Below are positions 26,937 through 35,908 of a DNA stretch of 64,000 nucleotides, piece by piece (within the stretch, counting starts at the first letter, position 1; every line of letters begins with the position of its first letter). Where the stretch lies: NCBI RefSeq assembly GCF_018408855.1, contig NZ_AP024326.1, positions 1 through 64,000 on the forward strand. Direction: 5' to 3'. The DNA comes from Caballeronia sp. NK8. Lineage in GTDB: Bacteria > Pseudomonadota > Gammaproteobacteria > Burkholderiales > Burkholderiaceae. Both the position numbers and the translations under genes were made by a program. The notes under the pieces were generated by a model, which was given only the letters and a program-made list of their open reading frames with translations, was not told where the DNA came from and did no database searches.

Positions 26937-27686
26937 ATGGACAAGACGTTGCTGAAGGGCCTGATGCTGCTGGAAGCGCTCGCCGATCAGAATGGCAAGC
27001 CCGTCACGATCCCGGTGCTGGCCGAGCAGGTCGGGCTCACGAAGAGCAACACGCACCGCACGTTGCAAACGCTCGCGCACGCAGGCTATGCAACGCGCGA
27101 TGAAACCACGGGCAACTATCGCAGCACATTCAAACTCTTCGAGCTGGGTGCGAAGCAGATGGCGCAGATCGACGTTCGGCAGTTCGCGGCCGTGCATATG
27201 CGTGCGCTGGTCGATCTCACGCAAGAGACGGTGCACCTGTCGATTCTGGATGGCGCCTCGGTCGTGTATGTCGACAAGATCGAGAGCGCGCAGCCCGTGC
27301 GCGCGTACTCCGTGCTCGGCGGCCATGCGCCTGCGTATTGCGTTGCGACGGGCAAGATTCTTCTCGCGCATCAGACGCAGGAATTCCTCGCGCGGCATCT
27401 GGTCGATCTCACCGCACACACGAAGGCCACCATCACGGATTTGCAGGCGCTCAAGGTCGAGCTCGCGCGCGCGGCGGCCAATGGCTATGCGATCAATCGC
27501 GGCGAATGGCGGGACAGCGTGGGCGGTGTCGCCGCGCCGATCTTCGATGCGTTCGGCCTTCCGGCTGCGGCCATCGGAATCTCGGGGCCGTTGGAGCGCC
27601 TGAGCGTCAAGCGCATGAAGGAATTCGCGCCGGCGGTTCAGGATGCGGCGCTGAACATCTCGCGGGCCATGGGATATCGCAAGTGA
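26937..27686 (+). CDS. IclR-family transcriptional regulator
   Basis: 249 residues. The winged helix-turn-helix (about 5-65: VTIPVLAEQVGLTKSNTHRTLQ) is followed by the IclR effector domain (about 75-245: VHLSILDGASVVYVDKIES, APAYCVATGKILLA). It is divergent from the CoA operon. Three matching TCCTA-N5-TAGGA palindromes (two here, one before the MFS gene) give its likely regulon. The inducer is probably a pathway acid or CoA-free intermediate. It converges on a broken IclR gene, with a hairpin between. Confidence 0.88.
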   Translation: MDKTLLKGLMLLEALADQNGKPVTIPVLAEQVGLTKSNTHRTLQTLAHAGYATRDETTGNYRSTFKLFELGAKQMAQIDVRQFAAVHMRALVDLTQETVHLSILDGASVVYVDKIESAQPVRAYSVLGGHAPAYCVATGKILLAHQTQEFLARHLVDLTAHTKATITDLQALKVELARAAANGYAINRGEWRDSVGGVAAPIFDAFGLPAAAIGISGPLERLSVKRMKEFAPAVQDAALNISRAMGYRK

Positions 27687-27695
27687 AGTGAGCGA

Positions 27696-27725
27696 CGCCG
27701 GCGCCGGGGCATTTGCCCTGGCGCC
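27696..27725. terminator. Bidirectional hairpin between two IclR genes
   Basis: CCGGCGCC-g-GGGC, loop ATTT, GCCC-t-GGCGCCGG. A long GC stem between convergent genes; no T-run, so termination efficiency is uncertain. Confidence 0.5.
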
Positions 27726-27761
27726 GGATGTTCGCTGCGTTGGGCGGACGCGGACCTTTTC

Positions 27762-28590
27762 CTACAACAACTCGGCTGAATCGTTCTGCGTCACGTGGCT
27801 GGCTTGTTTGCTGAGCGGCGCCATTGCATCCGCGATGGCGCTGGCCGCTCTGCGCAAGTCGGGCAACAGCTTCAGGCAGGCCGCGATATCGAGCCGCGAG
27901 GTCGGTCCATGTAATGCGAGCGCGGCGTACACGCGCCCCGAGGTATCGGAAAGCGGCACGGCGATTGCCACCGAGTCATCGAACAGTTCGCTGTCGTGCA
28001 GGCCGACGCCCGTCTCGCGTGCGCGCGCCAGTTCTTCCTTCAACGGCTCCCACTCCGTGATCGTGCGCGACGTGAAGCGCTTGTACGGCGGCTTGCCGAT
28101 CAGTGCCTCGATTTGCTTCTGCGTCATGTTCATCAGAAAGAGCTTGCCGCTCGCCGTGCAGTGCAGCGGCACGCGCGTACCCGGCTCCAGATGCAGACGC
28201 AAGGGCATCGGCGTTCCGACGCGATCGAGATAGAGCAGCTGATTGCCGTCGAGGATCGTCAGGTTGCAGGTTTCGCCCACTGCGTCCACGAGTTCCTGCA
28301 AGACCGTGTGAGGTTGCGAGCGCAAGGTGGAATGGCTAGCACGTCGAGCGCGAGCACGGGCGAGCGCCCACCGTGTACCGCTTGCCGAGCGGTTCGCGAT
28401 AGACGAGATCGGCCTCGAAGAGCATTGACAGGATGCGGAACACCGTCGGCTTGGACAGCTTGCAGGCGTGGGTCACATCGTCGAGGGAAACGGGCGTGTT
28501 CGCATGCGCCACGTATTCGAGTACGGCAAACGCCCTCAACGCGGTCGATTCCGGCTTCCGTGGGTCAACGTTCAGCATTGCGCGTCGCAA
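27762..28590 (-). pseudogene. Frameshifted IclR-family regulator
   Basis: The N-terminal helix-turn-helix part (28590 down to about 28345; [31 protein letters not shown]) and the effector domain (28325 down to 27762; NLTILDGNQLLYLDRVG, PLHCTASGKLFLMN) are in different frames. A frame change lies near 28340-28375, close to YTVGAR. Rejoined, the protein would be about 275 residues. It neighbours the BKACE and carboxylase genes, which are also damaged, and probably once controlled them through the repeats at 29440-29472. Confidence 0.8.
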
Positions 28591-28626
28591 GAATCCTCGA
28601 AGCGGCCATTGTACGTGAGCACCCCT

Positions 28627-29412
28627 TCACGCCGCCTGCGGCAGCTTCAGGATCGCGCGCGCTTGCTGGGGCGTCGCGGGTACGCGATCGAAGCGCTGGC
28701 AAGCGTCGACGATCTTGCCGACGAGTTCCGCGTTGCTCGACGCGAGCCGGGTCGCATCGATGCGCGTGTTGTCCTCGAGGCCGGTGCGGCAGTGACCGCC
28801 CGCCTCGAGACACCATTGGTTGACCTCCCATTGATGCCGCCCGATTCCGGCCGCGACCCACGTCGCCTGGGGCAGCACTTCGCGAAGCTCGGCACGCAGA
28901 AAATCGAACACGTTGCGTCGCGCGGGCAGCGCATTCGGCACGCCGAGCACGAACTGCACGTGCGCGTTCGGTGCGAGCAGGCCCGCCTTCACCAGGTTCG
29001 CGGCGTTATACAACATCGCGAGATCGAACACCTCGATTTCAGGCTTGATGCCGTGTTCGAGCATCGTTTTCGCGAGTCCTTCCACGAACTCCGGCGGGTT
29101 CTCATAAATGTTCTTCGGAAAGTTGACCGAACCGGTGGCGAGCGACGCCATGTCCGGCGTGAGCGGCAGCATCGCACCGCGGGCCGACTGCTCGCGGCCA
29201 CGTCCGCCCGTCGAGAACTGCACGATCATGCCGGGGCAATGCTTGCGCACGCCTTCCTGCACGCGGCCGAAAAGCTCGGGATTGGAACTCGGGTTTTCGT
29301 CGGCGTCGCGCACATGAATATAAACGAGCGATGCACCTGCCTCGAACGCCTCGTGCGTCGATTTGATCTGCTGATCCGGCGTGACGGGAACGGCGGGATT
29401 GTCGCGTTTCAC
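28627..29412 (-). CDS. BKACE-family beta-keto acid cleavage enzyme, N-terminally truncated
   Basis: 261 residues of the 3-keto-5-aminohexanoate cleavage enzyme family (DUF849), which split beta-keto acids with acetyl-CoA using zinc. Landmarks: [43 protein letters not shown]. The usual first strand (ending AVTG) is missing: the frame opens with GTG right after an in-frame TAA. The first metal-binding His of the HxH pair appears as Tyr (VYIHVRD). Both suggest loss of function, in line with its broken neighbours, so it may be a pseudogene. It is divergent from the carboxylase remnants. Confidence 0.65.
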   Translation of the reverse strand: MKRDNPAVPVTPDQQIKSTHEAFEAGASLVYIHVRDADENPSSNPELFGRVQEGVRKHCPGMIVQFSTGGRGREQSARGAMLPLTPDMASLATGSVNFPKNIYENPPEFVEGLAKTMLEHGIKPEIEVFDLAMLYNAANLVKAGLLAPNAHVQFVLGVPNALPARRNVFDFLRAELREVLPQATWVAAGIGRHQWEVNQWCLEAGGHCRTGLEDNTRIDATRLASSNAELVGKIVDACQRFDRVPATPQQARAILKLPQAA

Positions 29413-29439
29413 CCTGCGTTAGTGTGCGCAATCATGTCT

Positions 29440-29472
29440 CTCAACGGAATGCCACATTTCACTCAACGGAAT
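29440..29472. promoter_or_regulatory. Direct repeats in the divergent BKACE-carboxylase promoter
   Basis: CTCAACGGAAT occurs at 29440-29450 and again at 29462-29472, exactly 22 bases (two helical turns) apart. This is a likely regulator site, presumably for the broken IclR protein next door. Confidence 0.5.
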
Positions 29473-29521
29473 TCGCACGCAGCGTGTGTGAACGTCGATC
29501 GAACGGCGAGGTGCCGCGCAC

Positions 29522-30048
29522 ATGGAAAGACAAGGAACCCTGACGTTTCAGGGTCTCGTGCAACTCGTCGAACTGATCAGAAGGCGTCGGAGAAATTTCA
29601 ACGAGTTCCATCTGCGCACGGCGATGTCAAACTCGATCTGCGGCGCGATGAGGCGGTCAATCGCAGTGCGCCTGCCGTTCCTGCGGGAAAAAGCGCTGCT
29701 TCGCGGACGCCTGCGCCTGCTCCCGCATCACGGCCGCTTGAGCCTGCGGCGTCATCCGCGTCTGCCTCCGCTACCGAATGGCCGGCCGATTCCACCGTCG
29801 TCAAATCGCCGATGGTCGGCACTTTCTATCGTTCGCCCGAGCCGGGCGCCAAAGCCTTCGTCGAAGTCGCCGATGCCGTCGAGGCGGAATCCACCGTCTG
29901 CATCATCGAAGTCATGAAGCTGATGAACTCCATCGCGGCGGGCGCGGGCGGCGTGGTCACGCATGTATTGGTCGAGGACGGCGATCCGGTGGAGTACGGC
30001 CAGCCGCTCATCGTGATCGCGCCGAAAAGCGCGGGGGCCAGCGCATGA
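29522..30048 (+). pseudogene. Biotin carboxyl carrier protein (AccB-like), frameshifted
   Basis: The C-terminal biotinyl domain is clear: [20 protein letters not shown] and the biotin site EVMKLMNS. The N-terminal part alternates between two frames: [13 protein letters not shown] in one, KASEKF in another, NEFHLR back in the first, [11 protein letters not shown] again in the second. At least three indels between 29580 and 29630 break it. The intact protein would carry biotin between carboxylase and carboxyltransferase subunits. Its stop overlaps the next ATG as ATGA, so the old operon coupling is still visible. Confidence 0.85.
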
Positions 30049-31440
30049 ACGTGCCCGCGCTCCGATATCCGACGTGCTCGCTGAACCGAGCGCGCGCGCA
30101 AAGCGCTTCAGGCGTGTGGTGATCGCGAACCGCTGCGAGATCGCGGTGCGCATCATCCGCGCATGTCGCGACCTTGGCTCGAAACCGTGCAGGTCTATTC
30201 GGACGCCGATCGCGATTCGCTCGCCGTGCGCCTTGCGGACCGCGCGGTCTGCATCGGGCCTCCGCGCTCGAGCGAAAGCTATCCGAACGCGCGTTTCATC
30301 GTGTCGGCAGCGCTCGTGCATGGTGTGGACGCGGTTCATCCCGGCTATGGCTTTCTCTCCGAGAACGCCGGGTTCGCCGAGTTGTGCGAGAAGGAAGGCG
30401 TGGTGTTCATCGGACCGTCGGCGCGCGTGATCTCGCTATGGGAGACAAGGCGATGGCACGCCGCATGGCCGAGGAAGCCGGCGTGCCAAATACGCCCGGT
30501 TCGCGCGGCACGGTCGCGAGTCCGGCGCAGGCTCGCGAGATCGCACGGGAGATCGGCTATCCGGTTCTGCTCAAGGCGGCGGCAGGCGGCGGCGGGCGCG
30601 GCGGGCGCGGCATGCGCGTCGTGCACGATCCCGCCGATCTCGATACGCAATTCGGCGACGCCTCGCGCGAAGCGAAGGCCGCATTCGGCGACGGCTCGAT
30701 CTACGTCGAAAATTTCTGACGCGTGTGCGTCACATCGAAATCCAGATTCTGTCGGACGGCGAAACCGTGCTGCATCTCGGTGAGCGCGACTGCTCCGCGC
30801 AGCGGCGCAATCAGAAGGTTGCTGGAGGAAAGTCCGTCGCCCGCGCTGACGGAAGACCTGTGCGCGCAGATCGGGGACGCGGCGGTGCGCTTGTGCCGGC
30901 ACGCGATCGAATGCATCCTCGACGACGCTTCGGGCCGCTTCTACTTCATGGAGATGAACACGCGCGTGCAGGTCGAGCATCCGGTGACGGAATGCGTCAC
31001 CGGCATCGATATCGTGAAGGAACAGATCCGCATCGCGCAGGGCGAGCCGCTGCGCATCGCTCAGGCGAACGTGCGCATTCATGGTCACGCGATCGAATGC
31101 CGCATCAACGCGAAGATGCCGCGCAGAACTTCGCGCCGTGTCCCGGGACCGTGCACGAGTTCCATGCGCCGGGCGGTCCGGGCGTGCGCGTCGATTCGCA
31201 TCTGTTTTCCGGGTATCGCATTCCGCCGTATACGACTCGCTCGCTCGCGCGACGCGCCCCACACCACGAGTTTCGAAACGGGAAGCGATCGCGCGGATGC
31301 GGCGCGCGCTCGGCGAAATGCGCGTCGAAGGCGTCACGACAACGATCCCTTTTCACCTCTCGCTGCTCGACGATCCGCACTTCGCGCGCGGCGAGATTCA
31401 TACGCGCTTCGTCGAAGAGCGGCTTCTGGAGACGAAATGA
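30045..31440 (+). pseudogene. Biotin carboxylase (AccC-like), multiply frameshifted
   Basis: Successive parts of a biotin carboxylase appear in changing frames: RRVVIANRCEIAVRIIRAC, then GVDAVHPGYGFLSENAGFAE, then [20 protein letters not shown] (ATP loop), then [11 protein letters not shown], then [18 protein letters not shown] (catalytic), then the C-terminal [21 protein letters not shown]. At least six frame changes lie between 30110 and 31260, and a stop follows ENF near 30717. No functional enzyme can be made. It is followed by a carboxyltransferase remnant whose ATG overlaps its stop. Confidence 0.88.
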
Positions 31441-32060
31441 CCGATCTGTCCATCATGCAACGCACGAGCGCGCCGCACGATCGCGGGACTCGCACGTTCG
31501 GTCTTGTCGATGTGACGCTGCGCGACGCGCATCAATGCCTGTGGTCCACACGCATGACGACCTCGACGATGACGCCGATTCTCGGCGCGATCGATCGCGT
31601 GGGCGATGCCTACGTCAACACACTCGGCGGCGCGGTCTTCGACGTTTGCGTGCGCTGCTTGCAGGAGAATCCGTGGCGGCGCGTCGGCCTTCTATGCGAC
31701 AGGCTCGAAACGCCCTGCGACGGCCTCACGCGCGGCCAGAGCCTCTACACGTTCGAGCTCTTTCCCGACGATATCGTCGCGCTCAATTCGAGGGTGCTCG
31801 CCGGTCTCGGCTTGTCCGCGCTGACCGTCTACGACGCGCTCAACGACAACCGGAATATCGTTTCGTCGGTGCGCTCGGCGCACGAAGCCGGCATGAAGGT
31901 CAACGCCAATGCTGACCTACACGCTGAGCCCCCGTCCACACCGACGCGTATTACGTGGAGCGAGCAAAGGAACTGGTCGCACGGGACTTCTCAAGCCCGA
32001 GCGCGGGCGCACGCTGTTTCCGGCGCTCGTCGCGGCGGTCGGGGAGATTCCGCGCGCTCG
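31437..32060 (+). pseudogene. Carboxyltransferase (5S/OadA-like) N-terminal remnant
   Basis: The frame begins well ([20 protein letters not shown], the metal-binding start of pyruvate-carboxylase-type carboxyltransferases) and continues to [20 protein letters not shown]. It then breaks near 31910; TDAYYVERAKELVARD and GLLKPERGRTLFPALVAAVGEIP follow in other frames, with about half of the domain and the C-terminus missing after 32060. It was the acceptor-specific subunit of the biotin enzyme; the acceptor is not known. Confidence 0.8.
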
Positions 32061-32220
32061 GCAACCGCTTGGCCGAATACATGCAGCCGACACGGTTCGC
32101 GCCGTACAGGCACGCCACACCAGCAAAAGCGTGGCGGCCCAGCGCACGGCCAGGCGAAGGGCGCTCCTCGACCGCAAAGGAGGGATGTAAGTGCCGGCGA
32201 ACTCGCCCATCGTGTACCCA

Positions 32221-33606
32221 TTACGAGCTCAAATAGCTGGCGAGTGATTGACTGTCCTTCGCTAGTCGGTCATAGACGTTGCCCAAGCTAGGCGGGATGC
32301 GAGACACATAAAATCGTTCGTCATCGCCCAGATATTTGGTCGCGTCCAGGCCCATCTTGTCATTCAATCCGCGCTTGTCTCCCGAAGGATCGAGCTTGGA
32401 GCCCAGACCGTGCTGGATGATGACCAGATCGCGAGAAGCCTGAAAACGGGTTGCTATTGCCCATTCGATTTGCTCGCTGTCGTTGATATCGATGTCTTCA
32501 TCGACGACGGTCACCATTTTGATGTCGTAATGGCAGCCAAATGCACAGGCGATAACGTTTTTTGCTTCGCCATACTGCTTCTTTATTATTTTCACGATCA
32601 AATGAAAACGTCCGAGCCCTCCCGCCGTGAGGCGAACATCCATCACATTAGGAAAATTGAGCTGCATTCGCTCCAAAATCGACGACTCTCGGGGGATTCC
32701 GCCGATAATGACGTTCTCGATCCCGGAGGGATTGTTGACGCGATAAATCGGATTGCGGCGGTGGGTGATGCAGGTAATCCTGATGTAGGGAAGCAGGTCC
32801 TGACCGGTGTAGTATTTTGGAAATTCTCCAAATGGGCCTTCCAACACGCGTTTATGTGGAACGATGAACCCCTCGATCGCTATCTCGGCGTCCGCAGGAA
32901 TATGGACATCGTTGGTGTATGATTTTACGACATCGATCGGACGCTGCTTGAGTGCGCCTGCAATGGTCAGTTCGCATACGTCGCGCGGCGCAATGGCCTG
33001 CGAAGCCAATTCGACCACCGGATCGTGGCCGATGGTGATGGTAACCGGCAATTCCTTATCCAGCTTTTCCGCGGCCTGGTAATAAGCGAACAGATCGCGC
33101 GGGAGCATCAGGATGCTCAGCCTGTCAGGCCCTTGCACTTGAAGACGGTTTATCGAGAGGTTTTGCTTGCCCGTTTCCAGATTCAGTCCATGCACGAGGC
33201 CGCTGGTGATGTAAGGGCCACCATCGCGTTCGTGGCAGGTAATGATGGGCAGGATCCTTTTTAAATCGATATCCTTGTCGTGTGTTACTTCGTGGACAGC
33301 AGCCGAATCCTGCTCGACCACATTCCACTCCAGTGGGGCTTTCAATGCCTTCTGAAAGGCGGGCAGGATCTGATCGATGGGAAGCTCGAGCAAATCAGCC
33401 ACCCATTGCCGCTGCCCAAGCAATCCTCCGGCAATCGGTACCTCATGTCCTCCGGGTCGCGAAAAAAAGCAGGCCTGCTTCCCTTCGAAATGCTCGATAT
33501 ATCTAAGAACATTATATTCGAGCGCGATATTGTCTTCGAGGCAGATCAAACGCTTGGTGCGGTCGAGGAATTCCAGCCAGTCACGAAGATTGTTTATTTT
33601 GCTCAT
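32221..33606 (-). CDS. UbiD-family decarboxylase
   Basis: 461 residues from the ATG at 33606 (a second ATG at 33633 adds nine). UbiD enzymes use prenylated FMN and a metal to add or remove carboxyl groups on unsaturated or aromatic acids. Landmarks: SGLVHGLNLETGKQNLSINR (cofactor and metal region), EGPFGEFPKYYTG (the conserved acidic motif), FGCHYDIKMVTVVDEDIDIN. Codon use is visibly less GC-rich than in the neighbours, a sign of transfer. No UbiX-type prenyltransferase gene is in the window. The start lies inside the end of a small leader-like gene, so translation is probably coupled. Confidence 0.85.
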   Translation of the reverse strand: MSKINNLRDWLEFLDRTKRLICLEDNIALEYNVLRYIEHFEGKQACFFSRPGGHEVPIAGGLLGQRQWVADLLELPIDQILPAFQKALKAPLEWNVVEQDSAAVHEVTHDKDIDLKRILPIITCHERDGGPYITSGLVHGLNLETGKQNLSINRLQVQGPDRLSILMLPRDLFAYYQAAEKLDKELPVTITIGHDPVVELASQAIAPRDVCELTIAGALKQRPIDVVKSYTNDVHIPADAEIAIEGFIVPHKRVLEGPFGEFPKYYTGQDLLPYIRITCITHRRNPIYRVNNPSGIENVIIGGIPRESSILERMQLNFPNVMDVRLTAGGLGRFHLIVKIIKKQYGEAKNVIACAFGCHYDIKMVTVVDEDIDINDSEQIEWAIATRFQASRDLVIIQHGLGSKLDPSGDKRGLNDKMGLDATKYLGDDERFYVSRIPPSLGNVYDRLAKDSQSLASYLSS

Positions 33607-33901
33607 TCTGAATTCCATTGAGTGAGTTGACATTCAGGCAATCCAGGAAATGATCTGAATTTATGTCTTTTCCTCTTGGCTCTTTCGGATGGCTGGGTGC
33701 ATCCGAGCGCGCGCGTATATCAATGCCCAGAAAAACGCCATAACCGGCCGTATATGAAATCTCCAGAAGAGAAGAATCGGATATATCCAAGCCCCTTGCT
33801 TTTAGACACGCCAGGGGTTCGCCCAGTAACTGCTGGCGAAAGGCTCCATCCTGGTTCGCCTCTTCGACGATGGCTGCAATCTTTTCGGTCAATCCGTCCA
33901 T
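33581..33901 (-). CDS. Small NHLP-leader-like protein coupled to UbiD
   Basis: 106 residues from the ATG at 33901 (an in-frame extension to 33961 is less likely). Residues about 5-45 (KIAAIVEEANQDGAFRQQLL, then GEPLACLKARGLDIS) resemble the nitrile-hydratase-like leader family, with the FR-x2-LL-x-[DE]P-x3-L-x2-[RK]GL pattern. These leaders precede some modified peptides and also occur as small companion proteins. After residue 50 comes SYTAGYGVFLGIDIRA and a polar tail ending NSLNGIQNEQNKQSS. The gene overlaps the UbiD start by 26 bases or more. Whether it is a peptide precursor, a chaperone-like partner or a subunit is unknown. Confidence 0.6.
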   Translation of the reverse strand: MDGLTEKIAAIVEEANQDGAFRQQLLGEPLACLKARGLDISDSSLLEISYTAGYGVFLGIDIRARSDAPSHPKEPRGKDINSDHFLDCLNVNSLNGIQNEQNKQSS

Positions 33902-34236
33902 GAGTGTTCGATCCTTGGTTGAATCCAGAGGTTTTTGTCCACGCAGCGCGCCGACGCTCATCCCGATAGCCTTTGAACCATAGACGGCGTGCCTTTAGTA
34001 TTCAAGGGACCGACTAACTTCGTCACCTGCGTTTGGATCGCTGGTGACTCGACTGTCGGCTGAGGGTCGGGATGCGTGAGATTGACCCGCCAAAACGGAC
34101 ACCTATCCTTTTGAAAAGGGGGTGTCAAAATGGGCAAGCATCGAGCACCGTACCCGGCGGAGTTCCGGGCTCACATAGTCGAGCTGGTGAAGGCGGGGCG
34201 AACACCCGAGGAGCTTGCGCGAGAGTTCGAGCCTAG

Positions 34237-35700
34237 TCTTACTGTGTCATTAAATATGTCGAGGCAGAACTGCAGAATGGGCATCGCTGGAGCCGCTTAG
34301 CGACGTGCGCAGCGATGCACCAGCGCAGCGTGGCGATCGAGTCAGCCACGTGGCGCTGCGCGCGCTGGGGAGCCGCGTGGCACGTAGTCCGAGGGTAAGC
34401 CAGACGTGTCGCGGATCGCAGCGTTTTTTTTACTACCTCCCTGAATGAGGCGCTGAGCAACGAGGAAGCCGTAAGCGGCAATGCATAGCGATGCATGGTG
34501 ATGAAACCCGCGCCAGCCGCGCCCTTCAAAGTGCCCGAGGCCAAATTCCTGCTTCAGGTCCTGGTAATCACGCTCGATGCGCCAACGCATTTTTGCAACC
34601 TGAACGAGGCGGTCCACAGGCGTGCCTGCGGCCAACGTCGAGAGCCAGTATTTGATTGGCTCGGGCTCGCCATCGGGCCATTCAACCAGCAGCCATTCCT
34701 CGTCGCGCGGCGTGGGCCGCCAGTAATCGCGGTGTGAGGCGCGCACCCGCACCGCTGCGAATCGCGAACTGAGCGTAGCGCGCGTGCCTTCACGCCACGA
34801 AACCGTACGATAGCGGGAAGCGTCAAGCCCGACGGCCAACTCCTTGACCGATGCCGGTTCATGCCGCGGTACACGGCGCTGCAGACTTCTCGGTCGGCCA
34901 GGCTTGCCGCTGGATGGCTCGGCAGGCAGCGGCGCAGTGCCTGGCGCCCATACACGGGTGCTCGATTGGATACCCACCGCATATTGCAAGCCGATTTCGC
35001 TGAGGGCATCGCGAAACGCAGTGTCGTTTCCGTATCCTGCATCGGCCAGTACGACACCGTCCGGTGCACCGCTTTGCCGGGCCTCGCGCAACTGCGCGAG
35101 TGCGATCTGCGGCTTGGTCGCAAACCCGATCTCATCGGGCACGCCAGCCTGCGCCCGCCGTGGCGGATCGTCGGCCCATTCCTGTGGCAGATAAAGCTGA
35201 TAAGCCACCGGCAGGCTTGCCTCTTCGGTGGCCACCGACAGGCTCACGGCCACCTGGCAGTTATCCTGTTTGCCCAGTTGCCCACAATATTGCCGCGCCA
35301 CCCCAACCGAATGCTTCCCCTTCTTCGGGGAGCCCGTGTCGTCAATGATCCAGTAAAGGCCCTTTGTCGGATCCATGTGCGGCAGCACCCAGCGACGCAC
35401 TTGTTCGAGTAACGCGGCGTCAGACCATTCCGACTTCGACACGAAGTGATGAAGTGATTGGTGCCGCGCACTCACGCGCTGAGGTTCCAGATGTGCTGCC
35501 AGCGTCTCCACGCTCTTGCGCCGGATCGGCAGCATCAAGCCTTGGCAATAGCCAATCAACCCGGAGTGGCGATCGCTATGCCCGACTGCCTCACATAGAT
35601 GTTCCAGATACTCGTCGAACGACGTCTCCCAGTCCATCACTTCCTCATGCAAAGGATGAAGAAGCTTCCATAATGCCATGCGTTTTATGACACAGTAAGA
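34237..35700 (-). mobile_element. IS701-family element
   Basis: 1464 bases bounded by 14-base perfect inverted repeats TCTTACTGTGTCAT (34237-34250) and ATGACACAGTAAGA (35687-35700). The target duplication is CTAG (34233-34236 and 35701-35704), matching the family's preferred YTAR target. It is inserted within orfA of the IS3 element and looks recent: ends, duplication and transposase are all intact. Confidence 0.92.
34342..35679 (-). CDS. IS701-family transposase (DDE)
   Basis: 445 residues with family landmarks SGLIGYCQGLMLPIRRKSVE, HQSLHHFVSKSEWSD, WIIDDTGSPKKGKHSVGV (first catalytic Asp region), VVLADAGYGND (second) and MRWRIERDYQDLKQEFGLGH (Glu region). It cuts and pastes its own element. 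The gene fills the element and starts 21 bases from the right repeat. Intact and probably active. Confidence 0.92.
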   Translation of the reverse strand: MALWKLLHPLHEEVMDWETSFDEYLEHLCEAVGHSDRHSGLIGYCQGLMLPIRRKSVETLAAHLEPQRVSARHQSLHHFVSKSEWSDAALLEQVRRWVLPHMDPTKGLYWIIDDTGSPKKGKHSVGVARQYCGQLGKQDNCQVAVSLSVATEEASLPVAYQLYLPQEWADDPPRRAQAGVPDEIGFATKPQIALAQLREARQSGAPDGVVLADAGYGNDTAFRDALSEIGLQYAVGIQSSTRVWAPGTAPLPAEPSSGKPGRPRSLQRRVPRHEPASVKELAVGLDASRYRTVSWREGTRATLSSRFAAVRVRASHRDYWRPTPRDEEWLLVEWPDGEPEPIKYWLSTLAAGTPVDRLVQVAKMRWRIERDYQDLKQEFGLGHFEGRGWRGFHHHASLCIAAYGFLVAQRLIQGGSKKNAAIRDTSGLPSDYVPRGSPARAAPRG

Positions 35701-35908
35701 CTAGTGTGCAGACGATAATCAACTGGGTGGCGCAGGCGGATATTGACGCCGGCGTGCGTCAGGAGGGGTTGACCACGGCTGAGCGCCAAGAGCTCACCCG
35801 TTTGCGCCGCGAGAATCGGCAATTAAAGACGGAGCGCGACATTCTCTCTTACGCCGCGGCCTGGTTCGCCCGCGAGACAGGAGCCGTGTCCTCGAAGGAT
35901 ACGGATTC

